Below, one piece after another: positions 63,788-64,000 of a stretch of DNA of 64,000 bases (the stretch's first letter is position 1; every line of letters begins with the position of its first letter). Origin of the DNA: Microcoleus vaginatus PCC 9802. Lineage in GTDB: Bacteria; Cyanobacteriota; Cyanobacteriia; Cyanobacteriales; Microcoleaceae. The notes beneath the pieces were generated by a model that had not been told where the DNA came from, did not search any database, and saw nothing but the letters and a program-made list of their open reading frames with translations. The position numbers and the translations under genes were made by a program. The stretch spans positions 6,461,001 through 6,525,000 of the forward strand of contig CP031740.1 in the NCBI GenBank assembly GCA_022701275.1. Reading direction: 5' to 3'.

Positions 63788-63880
63788 CTAGAAGAGTTTC
63801 TCGAAGTATAGAAAGGGTTCTCATGCTTATCGGTGGAAATTATTTCATCTGCGCTCCTTGGCATTTATTATAGGATGCAA

Positions 63881-63907
63881 AAGTAGTCTTACAAAGACTA
63901 CTTTTTT
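63881..63907 (+). terminator. Rho-independent terminator after the DUF4383 gene
   Basis: Arms AAGTAGTCTT (63881-63890) and AAGACTACTT (63894-63903) with an ACA loop, followed by a run of T to about 63908. Stem, loop and T-tract are all standard. It lies about 95 bp after the stop codon. Confidence 0.85.
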
Positions 63908-64000
63908 TGCGCCTACATACAGCGAATTTTGCTGAGTGTGTTTGTGTCTGATTAGTGCTAGTTGCAACATACCCGATCGCGGTTTACGGTAATGTCCAGA

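Overview
The window comes from a filamentous, probably non-heterocystous cyanobacterium of the Microcoleus/Oscillatoria/Phormidium kind. This is inferred from frequent GCGATCGC (HIP1) palindromes, a high-light-inducible protein gene, a cyanobacterial Rre1/Ycf29-type regulator, group 2 sigma factor, PatD-like protein, kinase-WD40 and STAND-WD40 proteins, and many 7-bp tandem repeats between genes. No rRNA or tRNA gene was recognised.

Layout. 0-1 kb: 5' part of a RelA/SpoT gene (minus strand), cut by the window edge. 1.4-10.6 kb: housekeeping and small genes: PatD-like protein, zinc-ribbon protein, double-ATPase ABC protein, sigma factor, GNAT acetyltransferase, AEC permease, a Uma2 nuclease gene split by an in-frame TAG, an NTF2-like protein and a secreted protein. 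10.7-15.2 kb: 2OG-Fe dioxygenase, HpcH/HpaI aldolase, membrane protein, exported FAD oxidoreductase. 15.5-25.1 kb: a signalling operon of a soluble poly-HAMP hybrid kinase, CheR, CheB and a second hybrid kinase. 25.2-28.4 kb: methionine aminopeptidase, Rre1-like regulator, then a 650-bp non-coding stretch with a 14-bp tandem repeat and a long-range RNA fold. 28.4-40.6 kb: STAND NTPase with 14 WD40 repeats, FdhF/YdeP-type molybdoenzyme, glycosyltransferase, a 35-residue membrane protein, Ser/Thr kinase with 7 WD40 repeats. 40.8-43.3 kb: two divergent genes I do not recognise. 43.3-46.0 kb: insertion-sequence graveyard (broken IS5-type, broken IS630-type with both ends, and a glutathione reductase fragment).

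46.1-63.8 kb looks like a carbon-storage and stress region: two hemerythrin-type paralogues lie on either side of phaA-phaB (acetyl-CoA to 3-hydroxybutyryl-CoA) and a small phasin-like gene; beside them are an alpha/beta hydrolase, a VKOR-like protein, three further SDR/aldo-keto reductases, a DehI-type protein, a lone CheB-zinc ribbon protein, a Tat lipoprotein esterase, an HLIP and a DUF4383 protein. The polymerase genes phaC/phaE are not in the window.

Most unusual points: an SDR gene and a DehI-type gene that lie in one continuous frame broken only by a TAA and a TAG; the structured RNA candidate at about 27.05-27.41 kb; repeat elements inserted in frame inside at least four proteins; and the unknown divergent pair at 40.8-43.3 kb. 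All functions are inferred from reading the sequence; no database search was possible.
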